NCBI RefSeq assembly: GCF_000220395.1
Contig: NW_004087689.1
Location: 1-47,105, forward strand
Origin: Ichthyophthirius multifiliis
Taxonomy: Eukaryota; Ciliophora; Oligohymenophorea; Hymenostomatida
DNA: 47,105 nt
Direction: 5' to 3'
Shown here: positions 25,688 to 38,202 of the stretch, piece by piece
Position numbering within the stretch: position 1 is the first letter of the stretch
Layout of the letters: each line of letters starts with the position of its first letter
The notes under the pieces: generated by a model
What the model was told of the DNA's origin: nothing
Databases searched by the model: none
The model's input: the letters and a program-made list of their open reading frames with translations, nothing else
Program-made: the position numbers and the translations under genes

Positions 25688-27921
25688 TCATTTATATAAA
25701 TAACCTTTAAAGTTTTTAAATTTAGAATAAGTTTCATTACTAGATGTAATTTTTTCAGGGGCATTAACCAATAGTTATTTTTATATCATTTATATATCAT
25801 TAGAATTATTTTTAGATTTAGTAAAGTTTTCTGAAATTTCTTATTAAATTTAATAAGTACTTTTTAATTCACTTTCTATTTTTATAGTATTTTTATGTAA
25901 ACTATTATTTTTAACTTAACCAATTAATTAATATAATAAGTTCTTATTTATCAAAATGCTTACTATTTTCTTAATTAAGTATTTATTTATTTTTTTTAAA
26001 AAATTCTATGCATCTATAAACAAAACAAAAACAAAAAAATAAAAAATATAATAAAATTACTTGTCTTTTAAATAAAAAGTATTAATATTTTTAATTAATT
26101 AAACAATTTATCTAAAGTTGTTTTCATCAACTATGATAACATTTTCACATTTTTCTTACAAAATAGAAATAGCGAATTTATTTGCTAAAACAAATAAATC
26201 AAAAACAGTATTATAATCATATTCATTAACATCATTTGTGAATTAATAATAAAATTATTAAATAAGTAAATGAAAAACCTAAAAACTAACATCAGTAATT
26301 TTAACTATATTAATTTCACTATCTGAAAGTAATTTTCGAAATTATTTACTATATATAGAAAGTAATTATTTTGAACAAAAAAGGTCATTGTTTTAAAATT
26401 TAAACCTCAAATCACTATATAGAGGATGGTTTAAATATTCTATTAATTATAAAGGCTACTATTCTTATTTTTCGTCTGGAATTTCTACTAATTCGTTCAT
26501 ATTTATATACTAAAGAATTACTTTATTTTTAATTTATATTAAAGAATAAAAGAAACCTTATATAATCAAAAATCCTTTCAACCTCATTTAGCTTTGTTTA
26601 TTCTCGCTTAATATAATTCCTTAATTTAACTTTATTTGTGCTTATTAATTATATTTTTTTGTTATATTTTGAATTTTTAAAAGAGTTTATATATCGTATA
26701 TGAAAAGTTCGTTTTTGTATTTAAATATATAAGAATTTGTACTATTATACATAAATGGAATAATGTATTTTTCACATTAGAAAGTATTCATATTTCTTTA
26801 TATAATCTATAATTAATTCGAAAAAGAACAAAAATAAATTAATTCGTTGTTATTATTATCAAAGAAATATTATTCATCGGAAATAAATTTAAATTCTTTT
26901 GTAAAAAGTTCTTATGTAATCTCTTTAGTTTACCATTCTTCTTATATAAGATCGAAAATACATATTTAAGTGTTATATAAAGATGGATTATGTTCAAATG
27001 TTTAATGTGAACCGAATACGAATATTTTATTATCATAAAAATAGCTGTTTAAACTTTTTCTTTCTTTTGGAGAAATTCCACCAGATATTACTTCATTAAA
27101 TAATTCATTTTCTTTAAATATTTTTATTAATATGAAAATTCATTATTCTTTTGTTAAAAAATGTTTTTTTACATGGATCAAATTTATATAATGTATAACG
27201 GTAGTTTGAAAAATAACTTTCTTAGCAATTTAAACTGAAGAAATATAAATATTTTTAATTATCACTTAGCATCTTTTTAAGTTTAAATTTTTCATCTATT
27301 TAAGTAAGAAACTTTAAATTATTTAAAGCTTTATTTATTTATAAAAAATATAAATGAATATAAAAATAGAATATATAAAATAATATTTATGTATATTTAT
27401 ATTGAAATTTACATATTTTTATATATTTATATATATATACATATGTTTAAATATATTTTTATTATTTATATTATATATATATATTTATATATATGTAACA
27501 TTTTTAATTTTTATAATTCATTGTTAAAAACACAATTTTTTTAATTAATATCCTTTATAATATTACTCTTTTTTTTTTTTTTTTTCATTAAATTTTAAAA
27601 ATTTAATTTGCAGTTAATATAATTCTTATTAATATTTTATTTGTTTTTTTATATTTTTTAATCATATTTTTTTTTTATATATAAAATAATACTAGTGTCG
27701 TATTAATAAAGGTAATTTTATTCATCCTGAATTAAAATGTATATTTAATCCAATATTGTACACATTTATATCTAACATTAATTTTATAAATCTTTTATAT
27801 TTTCATGGTTTTCGCTTGTTTATTGTCTACTTTATTATTTGTTTGTGCTTTAGGAAGGTGCTTAATTTAATTCCCATATTTCAACTTTATTCCAAAATGG
27901 TATTTTACTTGGTTAAAACAT
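25688..27921 (-). CDS. Kelch-like plus BTB/POZ domain protein
   Basis: The BTB domain is clear: HPLYSDLRFKFQNND, FCSKQLLSIYSKQFRKLL, VKITDVSFQVFHLLIQQFYY, followed by a short BACK-like helix region and a polar tail ending at TGA 25690-25688. Ahead of it are Kelch-type blades (YRYTLYKFDPCKKTFFNK, ISGGISPKERKSLNSYFY, FVFGSHQTFEHNPSLY, ICIFDLIQEEWQT). The upstream exon starts MFQPSKIPFWNKVEIWEL and ends in a basic coiled coil. An intron follows from about 27499 to about 27330; its exact 3' junction is not settled. The intron 26060-26014 is canonical. One indel is needed near 27117. BTB-Kelch proteins usually act as Cullin-3 substrate adaptors, although the order here (blades before BTB) is the LZTR1/RCC1-like order, not the KLHL order. 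The N-terminal exon assignment is less certain than the rest. Confidence 0.72.
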
Positions 27922-28399
27922 TTTTTATATTTTAGTTTTTTTTTATTGTTTTTTTATTTGGTTTTTTAAAAAAATATACTTTCTCTGATTTTTTATTTAT
28001 TAAATTTATGAAAATATCGATATCCCAAAAATCGTAATTTATAATATATATTTATTTGCTTTGATTATAAAAAATATAATAACTCATATTATTAAATTTA
28101 ATAATATTTTTTTAAAAAATTATAAAAAACTTAATTATAAAATGCTTTATAATAATTATATTTTTAAATAAAATTTGAAGTAAAGTATGAATGAGAATAA
28201 AAAAAAAAAAAAATTATTTTATTATCTAATTTATTAATGAATAATTTTTTTTTTTTTTTTTAAAGTTATTATATAAATTAAAAAATTAATATTTTTTTAT
28301 CCATTATTCACATTTATATAAATAAAATAATATTAATTTTAAATCAAAATAAATTATCTTTTTCATATATATATATTATTTATGATATCTATAATAATA

Positions 28400-28600
28400 T
28401 ACAATAATATAAATAAGAAATATTTTAAAATGTTTCTAATACTAACACTTTAACCACGTTTTTGTTTCAACTTTTCAAATTCAAACAGAAAACTTCTTAA
28501 AGTATACTACAGTTATAATAAATTTATCCTTCTTAATTTTTTCAATATGGTACTTAAAAAATAGAATATTTTATAATATTTACTTATGGCTTGATATTAA
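28400..28600 (-). CDS. Possible exon on the minus strand, unknown
   Basis: Two minus-strand frames join, with one missing base, into a plausible exon: IEKIKKDKFIITVVYFKKF followed by EFEKLKQKRGQSVSIRNIL. No start or bordering exon was found. The same DNA also holds a 54-codon plus-strand frame (28430-28594) beginning MFLILTLQPRF, which looks less like protein. Confidence 0.22.
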
Positions 28601-28713
28601 TAACAAAAAAATAAAATAAATAAATAAAAGGAAAAAAAAAATCAAAAAGAATAAAAAAATATAATTAAATTAAAAATTATAAACCAATAAAGAAATATAT
28701 ATATAAATCAACG

Positions 28714-28863
28714 ATGGGTGGAAAAAAAAAGGATAAAAATAAAATACTAAAAGCAATAAAAATAAACCATATTAAAAAAACAAAGTATTTCCTATATTCG
28801 TTATTTATATTAAATCTATAAAATAGCAATAAAATTATGTTTATTAAAAGAATATAAATTTGA
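28714..28863 (+). CDS. Possible tiny lysine-rich ORF, unknown
   Basis: A 49-residue frame starts MGGKKKDKNKILKAIK and ends at TGA 28861-28863. The start resembles those of small basic ribosomal proteins, but no conserved body follows. It may be a first exon or chance. Confidence 0.2.
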
Positions 28864-29143
28864 CAAAATTACTATTTAAATAATTATATATTTAATAGAA
28901 TTGTATTTAAATAAGAAAAAAGTTATATTAAACATAATTGATTTATTCCAAATATTTACAATATATAAGCAGGATTACATAAAAAATTATATTATTTAAT
29001 ATTGATTTACTATTTACTATTTGAATGCAAAATGCTTTTTTATTTATAATTATAATGATGTTTAAAAATTATTTAAAATTTCATTAATTCAAAATTATTA
29101 TAAATATTAACTCTTATAATTATATATATATTTATGAATATGA

Positions 29144-29182
<39 letters not shown>

Positions 29183-29978
29183 AAAAAATATATATATAAA
29201 AAATATATATATATAAATATATATATGTATATAAATAACTTTAATCTATTTTTTTAACAATTTTTTATTATTTTATTTTAGTTGATATATCTCCCTAAAG
29301 AGATTCGAATAATTCTAACATTTTTATTTGGGATATATTTAATTGATATTTTTATTATTGGGGAAGTTTGCTTGACGAAAAATAATAATTTTATTTAAAA
29401 TACATGATTTTTACTTATTATTATATGATATTATTAATTTATTTAAAAAAAAAAAAAAAATCTATTTTTTTATTTTCAATAAAATAATGATATATTAAAT
29501 TTTTAATTTCTTTTATCATGATAATAAAAATTTTGGATTTTAATTTTTTACAATATTAAAAATTTCTGTTATAAATTTGAATTTTATTTTTTTTAATTTA
29601 AATTTAGATAAAAAATTATAAAATTTACAAATAAATTATTAAATTTAATTAAAAAAAAGAAAAGAAAAAAAAAAATGAAAAAACAATTTAGTAAAAAAGA
29701 GTAAAAAAAATAAACAATTTTTAATTAAATCAACATTTTTTTTTTTTAAATAAATAAAGAATAATCCAAAATAAAGAAAATATACATTTTAATACATAAT
29801 TAAAGAAAAATATTTCATTAAAAAATCATATTAGTATTTTAAAAGAAATCCAAATAAACAAAACCGAAAAAATAATAAGGCCAATAAAATATTATAAAAA
29901 AATAAACTCCATAAATTGTACTATTATATAAAAATAAAAGAATAAAACAAAAATAAAATAAAACAAAAAGGTTAAGAA

Positions 29979-31420
29979 ATGAGAAAAATTTAAAAACAAA
30001 GTTATTTTAACCATTACTAAATAGAAAAACTACAATAAAAGGCTAAGTTTTTCTAAAAAAAGTAATATAAAACAGAAGGAAGTATATCATCATCATCTCT
30101 AACCGACTATTCTTTCTAAAAAAACCTATCATTAATAAAAACTGAAAAAGATAACATATTTAAAACTTCCGAAAATGAAAATTTAATATAAAGTTGTTAT
30201 AAAGTTTTAATAAAACCTCCAAAGACAAACACAGTATTTTTTTTAGAAAAAAACATTTCCGTTTTTGTAAAAACAATATCTTTTTTAGACATAAAATCGC
30301 TTTTGAATTTATCATCTACTAATACTTTTTTCCGATCAAAAATAATAAGGAAAAAAATAATAAAGCATTTTATATAAATAATAATAAAAGGGAAATTCCC
30401 AAATATTATAAGGGCTAATTATTGGTTATTTATTTCAAAAGCTTAATTATTATAAAAACATTTTTCATTTGAAAAATATTTAAATAATCCTCTTTATACT
30501 CTTTAAACAGAAGATTAAATATAAAAAGATATAAATAGGACATTTCCAAACTCTAAAGAATATAAAAATAAAGAAAAAAAGAATTCTTTATATAAAGTTT
30601 TGAAAGCAAGTTCTATAATTATTCCTTATTGTTAAGGAATGAACTATATAGTGGGGAGTCTTTTATTTTTCACAAATGAAAACTAAGCTTTTTATTTAAT
30701 TGTATAAATGTTAAAATAATATGGACTTAGTTTTTGCTTTTTCGATGGATTAGAACAAGCTATTAATATATTAGATAATCTTATTAAATTAAACTTTTAT
30801 AGTTTATATGCTTTTTTACAATAAAAAAATATAAAAACAGCATTATTTGCTATTCCGTGGTTTAATACTTTGTTTTCATATGATTTTGGGCGGTAGTTTT
30901 TTATAAGAGTAATTGATTTATTTTTACTTTTGGGTTGGAAAATTTTATTTCAAATTTCTCTTGCAATTATTTAGCTAGTTGAAAAAGATGTACTTAATAG
31001 TAGAGATGAAAGTGAGATTATTAATATTATTAAAAAAGCAAATTTTTATGATGGAGAAACTATTTTATAATGCGCTATTGGATTTAAATAAATAAGTAAT
31101 AGGTATATTTTTTATTGTTTAATTAAAAATAATAATAATTAAATAGATTAATTATGGAGTTAAATAATATACTTTTTTAAGAAAATAAATAAATAGTTTA
31201 ATTAAATATTGTTTATGATATTAAAAGTAAAAAGCGATAATGGGAATATTAATAATAAATTTTATTAGAAAATATAAATTAGAGAAGTTCTTTTTAAAGT
31301 TAAATATTTTAATTATTTTCATTATGTGGAAATATAAAAAAATAAAGTTTAGAAGAAAATAAGCTTTCAACTTAATAAAATAATAAAAAATAATATAATA
31401 ATTATAATAATAATAAAAAA

Positions 31421-31462
<42 letters not shown>

Positions 31463-31540
31463 TTATTTAATTTTAGATATAAAAAGTTTAATATTTCACA
31501 TCATTTTTTATAATTGTCAAATAATAAAAATTTTATATGA
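29979..31540 (+). CDS. TBC-domain Rab GTPase-activating protein
   Basis: 505 residues, no indel needed. The N-terminal 90 residues are polar. A segment around residues 95-130 (ISFLDIKSLLNLSSTNTFFR) resembles an F-box-like helix pair. The TBC domain follows: KFPNIIRANYWLFIS, KDINRTFPNSKEY (arginine finger at 30528-30548), PYCQGMNYIVG (glutamine finger, TAA 30633-30635), FAIPWFNTLFSYDF, RVIDLFLLLGWKILFQISL. Both catalytic fingers are present, so it should stimulate GTP hydrolysis by a Rab. One intron, 31103-31146, splits an Arg codon. The tail is polar and holds a run of about 14 Asn encoded by AAT repeats (about 31415-31461) before TGA 31538-31540. The target Rab cannot be read from sequence. 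It stands tail-to-head with the Integrator gene, with about 100 bp between. Confidence 0.85.
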
Positions 31541-31646
31541 AACAATTAAAATTAATATTTTTTAACTTATATCTTAATTTATTACAAATTTACAAAATAT
31601 AATAAACTAAAAATTAATTCTTTATTTATAATATAAAATAATTAAA

Positions 31647-33922
31647 ATGAATAATGAAAATATTTTATAAGTATATCCTTTAGGAGCTGGGCAAGAAGTC
31701 GGTCGAAGTTGCATTATAATTAAAATTTTTGATAAACTAATAATGCTAGACTGTGGTTTACATATGAGTATGACAGATTAAACCAGATATCCTGATTTTG
31801 AAAAAATTAAATAAAAATTTAATTTTCCAGCTAATACATAATATACTGATATAATAGACTTAGTTTTAATTTCTCATTTTCATTTAGATCATATAGGCGC
31901 TTTACCTTATTTTTCTGAAATTTATTAATATGACGGTCCTATATATATGACAGCCCCTACGAAAGCTTTATTTCCCTATATGTGTGAGGATTATAGAAAA
32001 GTAATATCTGATACATATAAAAAAGAAAATATGATAGATGATAATAATAATAATGATTAATTATAAAAAATGCCTTTTGTTTATTCTTAAGAAAATATAT
32101 AAAATAGTTTCCAGAAAGTTTAAACAATATAATTATTAGAAACTATAGATGTAAATGGTATAAAAATTAAGCCATACTATGCTGGTATTTATATTAAAAT
32201 AATACATATGTATATTATATTAAAAATAAAAATATATAAATAGGACATGTATTAGGCGCGTGTATGTTTTTAATAGAATATAAAGGAATAAAAGTTGTTT
32301 ACACAGGAGATTTTCATTCTAATGCAGATAGACATTTAGGTGCGGCTTGGATAGATAAAATAAATCCTGATCTGTTGATATCTGAATGTACATACGGAAC
32401 TATTGTTAGAGAATCTAAAAGGGCCCGAGAAAGGACTTTTTTATAATAAGTATAAGAAACGATAGATTAAGGAGGGAAAGTATTAATTCCTGTTTTTGCA
32501 CTTGGAAGGGCCTAAGAATTATGTGTTTTATTAGAAACATACTGGCAAAGAACATAGAATTAGGCACCTGTATATTTTGCTGCTGGTATGATTGAGAAAG
32601 CTAATTTTTATTATAAATTATTTGTAAACTGGACAAATGAGAAGATAAAAAGTTGCTATTTAATTGATAATATGTTCAATTTTAAACACATTAAACCGTT
32701 TCAGAAATCTCTTATTAAGGCAAATATGCCTATGGTATTATTTGCAACACCAGGAATGCTTCATGCGGGACTTTCAATGTAGGTTTTTAAAGAATGGTGT
32801 TATGATTCAAAGAATACTCTTATTATTCCAGGATATTGTGTAGCAGGAACTTTAGGCATAAATTAATTAAATGTTTTTTATTTATTATTATTTTTTTATA
32901 TTTAAAGGAAATAAATTATTGAGTGGATGTAAATAAGTTATATTAGATAAAAAAACTTACGATGTTAATATGAAAGTTAAAAATATGAGTTTTTCTGCTC
33001 ATGCAGATGCTAAGGGTATTTTAGGATTAATAAAGTAAAAAATTATAAATTATATATATTAAAATAATATTAATAAATAATACTTGTAAGAATATTTTAT
33101 TATAATATTCTAATTTATTAAGAAAAAAAATAATAATTAATTAGATTTTAATTTTATTAAATAAAATATTTAAAAATTAAAAGAATATATATATAAATAT
33201 TAAATATGTATATATATATATTTATATATTATATATTATATTTATATTTATATTTATATTTATATTTATATTTATATTTATATTTATTCATATATATTTT
33301 TTATATAAGACATTGTGAAGCTAAAAACGTACTTTTAGTACACGGTGATGTGGCTAGAATGATGTCTCTTGCAGAAGTTATAAAATAATAGTTTTAAATA
33401 GATGTATTTACACCTGCTAATTTTGAATTGATAAATATTTAATTTCCTAAATAAGACAATAATTTAATAGATGTTAGTTTGAGTTAAAGATTTAATGATT
33501 ATGGTATTTAGAATGGAATAGTTTTTTAGTGTGATTCTTATTAATTTTAAATTATAAAAGATTTATAAGAATTTCAATCTTTATTGGATATGCTTTAAGA
33601 TTAATATGAAGCTTATTGGCATAAAATGGAATAAGGATTTATATTAAAAATTAGTCAGAATATATTAAATAATTCTAATGAATAAAAAGTGCCCTCAAAG
33701 GATAAGATTATATCTTTTTTTTAAAATTTTCTTTTGGATATTGTAAAACATTAATATGGAAGTTAAGAAAGCTTAATAAAGTTTTTTTCTGTTTTGGAAA
33801 ATTTTTAGTTTATTGATGAATAATTTTTGGTTATTAATAATTGTACATTTTTATCTCAAAAAGATTAATAAATTGTCCATAATATAATTAACTTATTAAA
33901 TATTTATAATAATTAAAATTGA
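31647..33922 (+). CDS. INTS11: Integrator complex subunit 11, RNA endonuclease
   Basis: 629 residues, exon sum exactly divisible by three, no indel. A metallo-beta-lactamase/beta-CASP nuclease that cleaves nascent snRNA and other RNA polymerase II transcripts in the nucleus. Motifs: [20 protein letters not shown], the zinc site HFHLDH (31875-31892), [72 protein letters not shown] and VLLVHGD. WTNEKI and [10 protein letters not shown] favour INTS11 over the related CPSF73. Introns: 32185-32243; 32856-32907, which appears to begin GC not GT; and 33035-33309, which carries a hexamer repeat. The C-terminal 170 residues are Q/N-rich and diverged. No other Integrator subunit is in the window. Confidence 0.92.
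32856..32907 (+). other. Probable GC-AG intron in INTS11
   Basis: The exon sequence reads ...GTL G, and the conserved NKLLSG resumes after TTTAAAG. The only splice that keeps the frame removes 52 bp beginning GCATAAAT. No GT donor nearby gives the right phase. Confidence 0.65.
33239..33287. repeat. TTTATA hexanucleotide tandem repeat in an intron
   Basis: About eight copies of a 6-bp T/A unit inside the 275-bp third intron of INTS11, which explains the unusual intron length. Confidence 0.85.
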
Positions 33923-34141
33923 TTTTTCTTTTATAATGTTTTAAATATAAATACTTTTATTTGAAAATAAAACATTAACTTTTTATATATTATTAATTAA
34001 TTTATACATATTTTTACAACTTTTTTTTTTTAAAAAAAATAAAATAAAATAAAGTTATAAATATAATAAAAATTTTCAAAATAATTAATTAAATAAATTT
34101 AATTATATTTAAACAAAAACATATTAACTATTAAAATAAAA

Positions 34142-35956
34142 ATGATAAGTTAATCAGAATTAGTTGACTTTTAAAAACATGAATGTAAATTTAAATATAG
34201 AGGAGAACGAAATTTCGAATATAAATTTGAAAACCCAAAAGATATAAAATGGAAATATATTTTTTTTACAGCTTTAATCATAATTTTAATCCCGTCCATT
34301 TATTTTGTTAAAAAAGGTAATCCAAACAGAATTTCAAAGCCTTTTGATGCTTCAGGTTAATAATGTGGAAATGGTTAACTATAAGAATATCCTTATATAT
34401 ATTTTACAACCCCAGATGAGAAATATTTGTATAGAACAGTTTGTGTAAAAACATGCCCTGAAATAAAATACTAACCAAAACCTCGTGATAAACTTGATTG
34501 TTTTCCTAATACAGTCGTAACTTCTTGTTAATTAAATATAAATTATGACTAAACAAAGTAAGTCCTAATATATGATAGTGTATTATGTAAAATATATTTT
34601 TTTTATAATATTATTTATTATTTTTTTATTTATTTTTTTAGTTTTTAATAGAATATGTATGCCTACTAATACTAATTATTTTTATTTGGTTTAAAGTGCT
34701 TTTTAAATTAGTTCTTTTGAATTATTTATAAATGATATTAAATCGAGTTATTTATTTTTAATAATCTATGCATTTTTGGCAATTATATTAGTGTAATATA
34801 TATATAGTTATTTTTAATTCATTATTTATAATAGATATTCAATTTTATATTTTATTAAATTCTTTCCTAAAATTACTCTTTATTTTTTCAGTTTATTTAG
34901 TACTATTGGATTAGTTGCTATGGCAACAGGATTATTTTTGTATTTATAAAAAATACAAAATCTAAAAGAACCGTAAAATTATTTATTATTCTTTTTTATT
35001 ATATTAAAAAATAAAATACATGTATTTTTTTATTTATAAAAAAATAAAAAAAAAATAGTGATATTTCGAAAGTTTAAGAAAGTGGAAAATTATTAAATAA
35101 ATCTGTTTAAAATTAAAACACGAATATTACATTTATTATAACTTTTTTAGTTTTTATAATATTATATTTATTATATTCACTCTATAAAATAATATTCAAA
35201 AGATAAATATATAACTAATTAGATATTATGAAAGTAATTAATTTTTTTACTAAAAAAATAAATAAATAAAAATATTTTTTTAATATAGGTAATGCCTAAT
35301 GTCATTTTGAAATTTAAATACCTTTAATTTATGCCTTTTATAAGTTTTTTAGTTTTCTCGATATTATCTTTTGGTTATGTAATGATTTCTATGTATGCTT
35401 TAACATGTAGTAAATTAGTTAAATCAGATACTCAAAATCATTTACCATTTTAATAAGTTTAACCTAATTTTTTTCAATATGTAGGATATTTATATATAAC
35501 CTTTGTTTATTTATGGATTATATCTTTTATTATTACTTTAAATGAATATATTACTATTTAATCTATATTTATTATTACTATAGATAATCAAAAATTTAAA
35601 GATGAATATAAAGAAAACGGAATATTTTCAGTTATAAAAGATGCTTTTAATTATAGATTAGGTAGTATGCTAAAAGCTTCTTTACTAATCTTTATTTTTG
35701 ATCCTATAAGAAATATTTGCGAAATAATAGACGTTTTTTTCACTATAATATATTTAATAATATAAATTATAAAAAAAAAAAGACAAATTATCAAGAATAT
35801 ACATAAAAATAAAAAAATAATTTAGAAAATTTAAATTTTTTAAGAAAAATTCAGAAGAAATTTTGTATACTTTATAAAGAAACATTAAAACCGATTAATA
35901 AATATGGTTATATTAATGTAATATTATTATAGTTAATAAATATATATAAATTTATA

Positions 35957-35989
<33 letters not shown>

Positions 35990-36553
35990 GTATATAAATT
36001 TATTTTATAAAATTTAGTGTATGAGAAGATAAGAAGATTTTATTTAGGGTGGGAAAAATATTTAATAATTTTTGATTGATAAAAACTCTTATTTTGAGGA
36101 ATTATTAGATGGAGGTGAATTGTTTGAAAATCAAGGTACTTTAACTGTTTGTATTTTATGTTCATGCTTATTTTACATGAATATATTTATACTTAATAAT
36201 GAAAATATATCGTCTTTGCCTTTTCCAACATTTGTAATACATAATATCTAAAAAAAAAAAATTTTTTTTTTTTTTAGTTTTTTACAATTATTACTTTTAT
36301 TATTTCTATTTTTTATATGAATATGTATGGTACAGCTTATTCTAGTATTGTACTTTCTTATGATATTTAATTATATCATAATAAATATGATCATGATGAA
36401 AATAAATAAAATAATGAATAATAAAGTGATGAATATTAATTAAATGTATAATATTTTCCTTAAACTTATTTAAATATATATTTTTTTTAAAAAAAAAAAT
36501 TAAAGTAATTTAGAAACTGGATAATTTAAGAAAAAAACAATTTTTTTTATTGA
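34142..36553 (+). CDS. Choline-transporter-like protein (SLC44 family)
   Basis: About 690 residues, multipass membrane protein. After a cytosolic start (MISQSELVDFQKHE), the first helix FFTALIIILIPSIYFV is followed by the family motif KGNPNRISKPFDASGQQCGN and a lumenal loop with paired cysteines (CVKTCPEIKYQ, NRICMPTNTN). Many helices follow (IIYAFLAIILVQYIY, LVAMATGLFLYL, ITFLVFIILYLLY, FISFLVFSILSFGY). The hallmark near the C-terminal half is YRLGSMLKASLLIFIFDPIR, and the end is FYMNMYGTAYSSIVLSYD. Introns: 34587-34641, 34973-35058, 35234-35288, 35918-36017, 36234-36277. One A is missing in the 11-A run 35771-35781; adding it makes the length divisible by three. Family members move choline or ethanolamine across membranes. 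The exact end (TGA 36551-36553) could be shortened by an unseen intron. Confidence 0.85.
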
Positions 36554-36682
36554 AATTTTTGAAATAAAAAATAAATTATAAACTATTAAAAAAAAAAAAT
36601 AAAAAAATTGTTTTTTTTTTTTTTTAATTATAAAAAACAAATATAAAAAAATAAATTTAAAATAAATATATTTAAAACTATA

Positions 36683-37738
36683 TCATTTTAGTTCCATAAT
36701 GTATTCAATAACATTTTTTTCTTCAGTATTTAATTGCTCTAGTAATGTTTCATAAAAAATAATTTTAGATCTAATAGCAATAGTAACTTATCTTAACTAG
36801 AATAATTATTATTCACATAATTTTTATTATTAAGATTACGAATCTTCAATTTATTAAAATTATACAGATTTTTTACTTTATTAAGTGTCAAAGATATCTT
36901 CATAATTACTAATAGAATTATTAGTTATTTAAATTTCTTACTAAATTTATTCAATTTCATTTTAAATTATACTTTGTTAAAGCTTAAAATTATTTTCAAT
37001 CATACCTTTATATTATAAATAATATTATATTACAGAATCAATATCTTATTCCATTAATTTAACAATTTCATTTAAAGTATTCATTTAGCTCGGGTCATTT
37101 CCTTGAATTACTTTTTCTAATCCTTTAAGTATTAATTAATACGGATTTGTTTTTTTTTAAGAAATAAAAATTTCTTTATTATTAACTAAGTTTTAGAGTT
37201 CTTTTAAATTATTTTCAGTTTAAGTTTACACAATTTTATTTAAAAAGAGAAGATCTTTTTATTTCTTATTTATTATTTCATCAATTATACTCACATATTA
37301 ATCTTTTATTTTACCTAATTTATTTATAGAACTTTGCTTTTAGTCTATTATTGGTTAATTTATATCAACTTATTATTTCAAATGTTAATATATTTGATTA
37401 TTTTAATTTGAAAAATCATTATTATTAGCTTTCACTTCTTATAAATATAATTAATTACTTAAACGTTATTATTTTTATTAATCACATATTTTAGTTTGTT
37501 ACTATAAAGTTGATTCCTCAACTTTTTCATGTTATTCTAATGACTTTAACATTTTACTTATTTGGCTCTTTATATCGTATATTTGAATGTTTTTGAATCT
37601 AGACATTTTTAAATCTTTTAATACTTATAAAGTCTCTTGGTCTCCACTTTCCCAAGTTTCTCTTATCTTTTTTTTATCATAATCACTTAAATTACATATA
37701 GAATTGGATATTAAAAATATAAATAGAAAATATTTCAT
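36683..37738 (-). CDS. Secreted coiled-coil protein, granule-lattice-like
   Basis: A single clean exon of 351 residues. It starts MKYFLFIFLISNSICNLSD, a signal peptide with a likely cut after the Cys-Asn region, and ends at TGA 36685-36683. The mature protein is almost all helix: long K/E/Q/I heptads with a few cysteines (TKICDQQKQQ, KLCEQQLFQLRQ). No membrane segment follows the signal. This build (signal peptide, acidic coiled coil, few Cys) matches the general pattern of ciliate dense-core granule matrix proteins such as Tetrahymena Grl or Paramecium tmp proteins, but no diagnostic motif was confirmed. It is convergent with the transporter gene, with about 130 bp between the stops. Confidence 0.78.
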
Positions 37739-38202
37739 TTTATTTTTTTAAAAAAAATTATGTATAAAATGTATATTTTTATTTAATTTTTTTTTTTTAA
37801 ATATTTATTATATATTTAAATTTAATTATTATTAATAAACAAAATATCATAAATGTTTAAAAATATTAATTATTTTATTATTTATAATATAATTATAGAA
37901 ATTTTTTATTCTTTAATTTAGTAAAAAGACATTTAAATTAACTCTTATTTATTCTTTCTTTTAATTTTAAACTTAAATAAATATGTTTTTATTATAATAT
38001 TAATTAAAAAACTATTAAATATAATAGCAAAAAAGCATTTTGAGTATTAATAAAAAACATTTTTGTTATAAAAAATAAAATAATAATTTTTTATTCGAAT
38101 ATACAAATAAATATATATATAAAAATAAAAGACTTTATAAAGTTATATTGAGAAAATATAAGTAAGTAGAAAAATTATATTTAAAAATTTAAACAAAAAT
38201 AT
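37739..38202. other. Intergenic, nothing recognised
   Basis: AT-rich spacer between two minus-strand genes. It should contain the promoter of the secreted coiled-coil gene. No open frame of note. Confidence 0.7.

Larger units (their letters stand above)
27922..29978. other. Long spacer with two weak coding hints
   Basis: Mostly AT-rich with dinucleotide runs, for example 29150-29225. Two short islands near 28400-28600 and 28714-28863 look more protein-like and are listed separately. Nothing else is recognised. Confidence 0.5.

Noticed and set aside
27720-28010. Plus-strand frame starting MVFACLLSTLLFVCALG, like a mitochondrial membrane protein
   Set aside because: The minus strand of the same DNA encodes a polar, protein-like N-terminal exon (MFQPSKIPFWNKVEIWEL) in line with the Kelch-BTB gene. 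The plus frame is probably its shadow.
32264-32782. Short standard-code frames starting [12 protein letters not shown] and [12 protein letters not shown]
   Set aside because: Both are pieces of one INTS11 exon, cut at TAA/TAG codons that are glutamine here.
33206-33388. Plus-strand frame starting [18 protein letters not shown]
   Set aside because: The Y/L repeats come from the hexamer array inside the third INTS11 intron. Only its last part ([12 protein letters not shown]) is coding, as the next exon.
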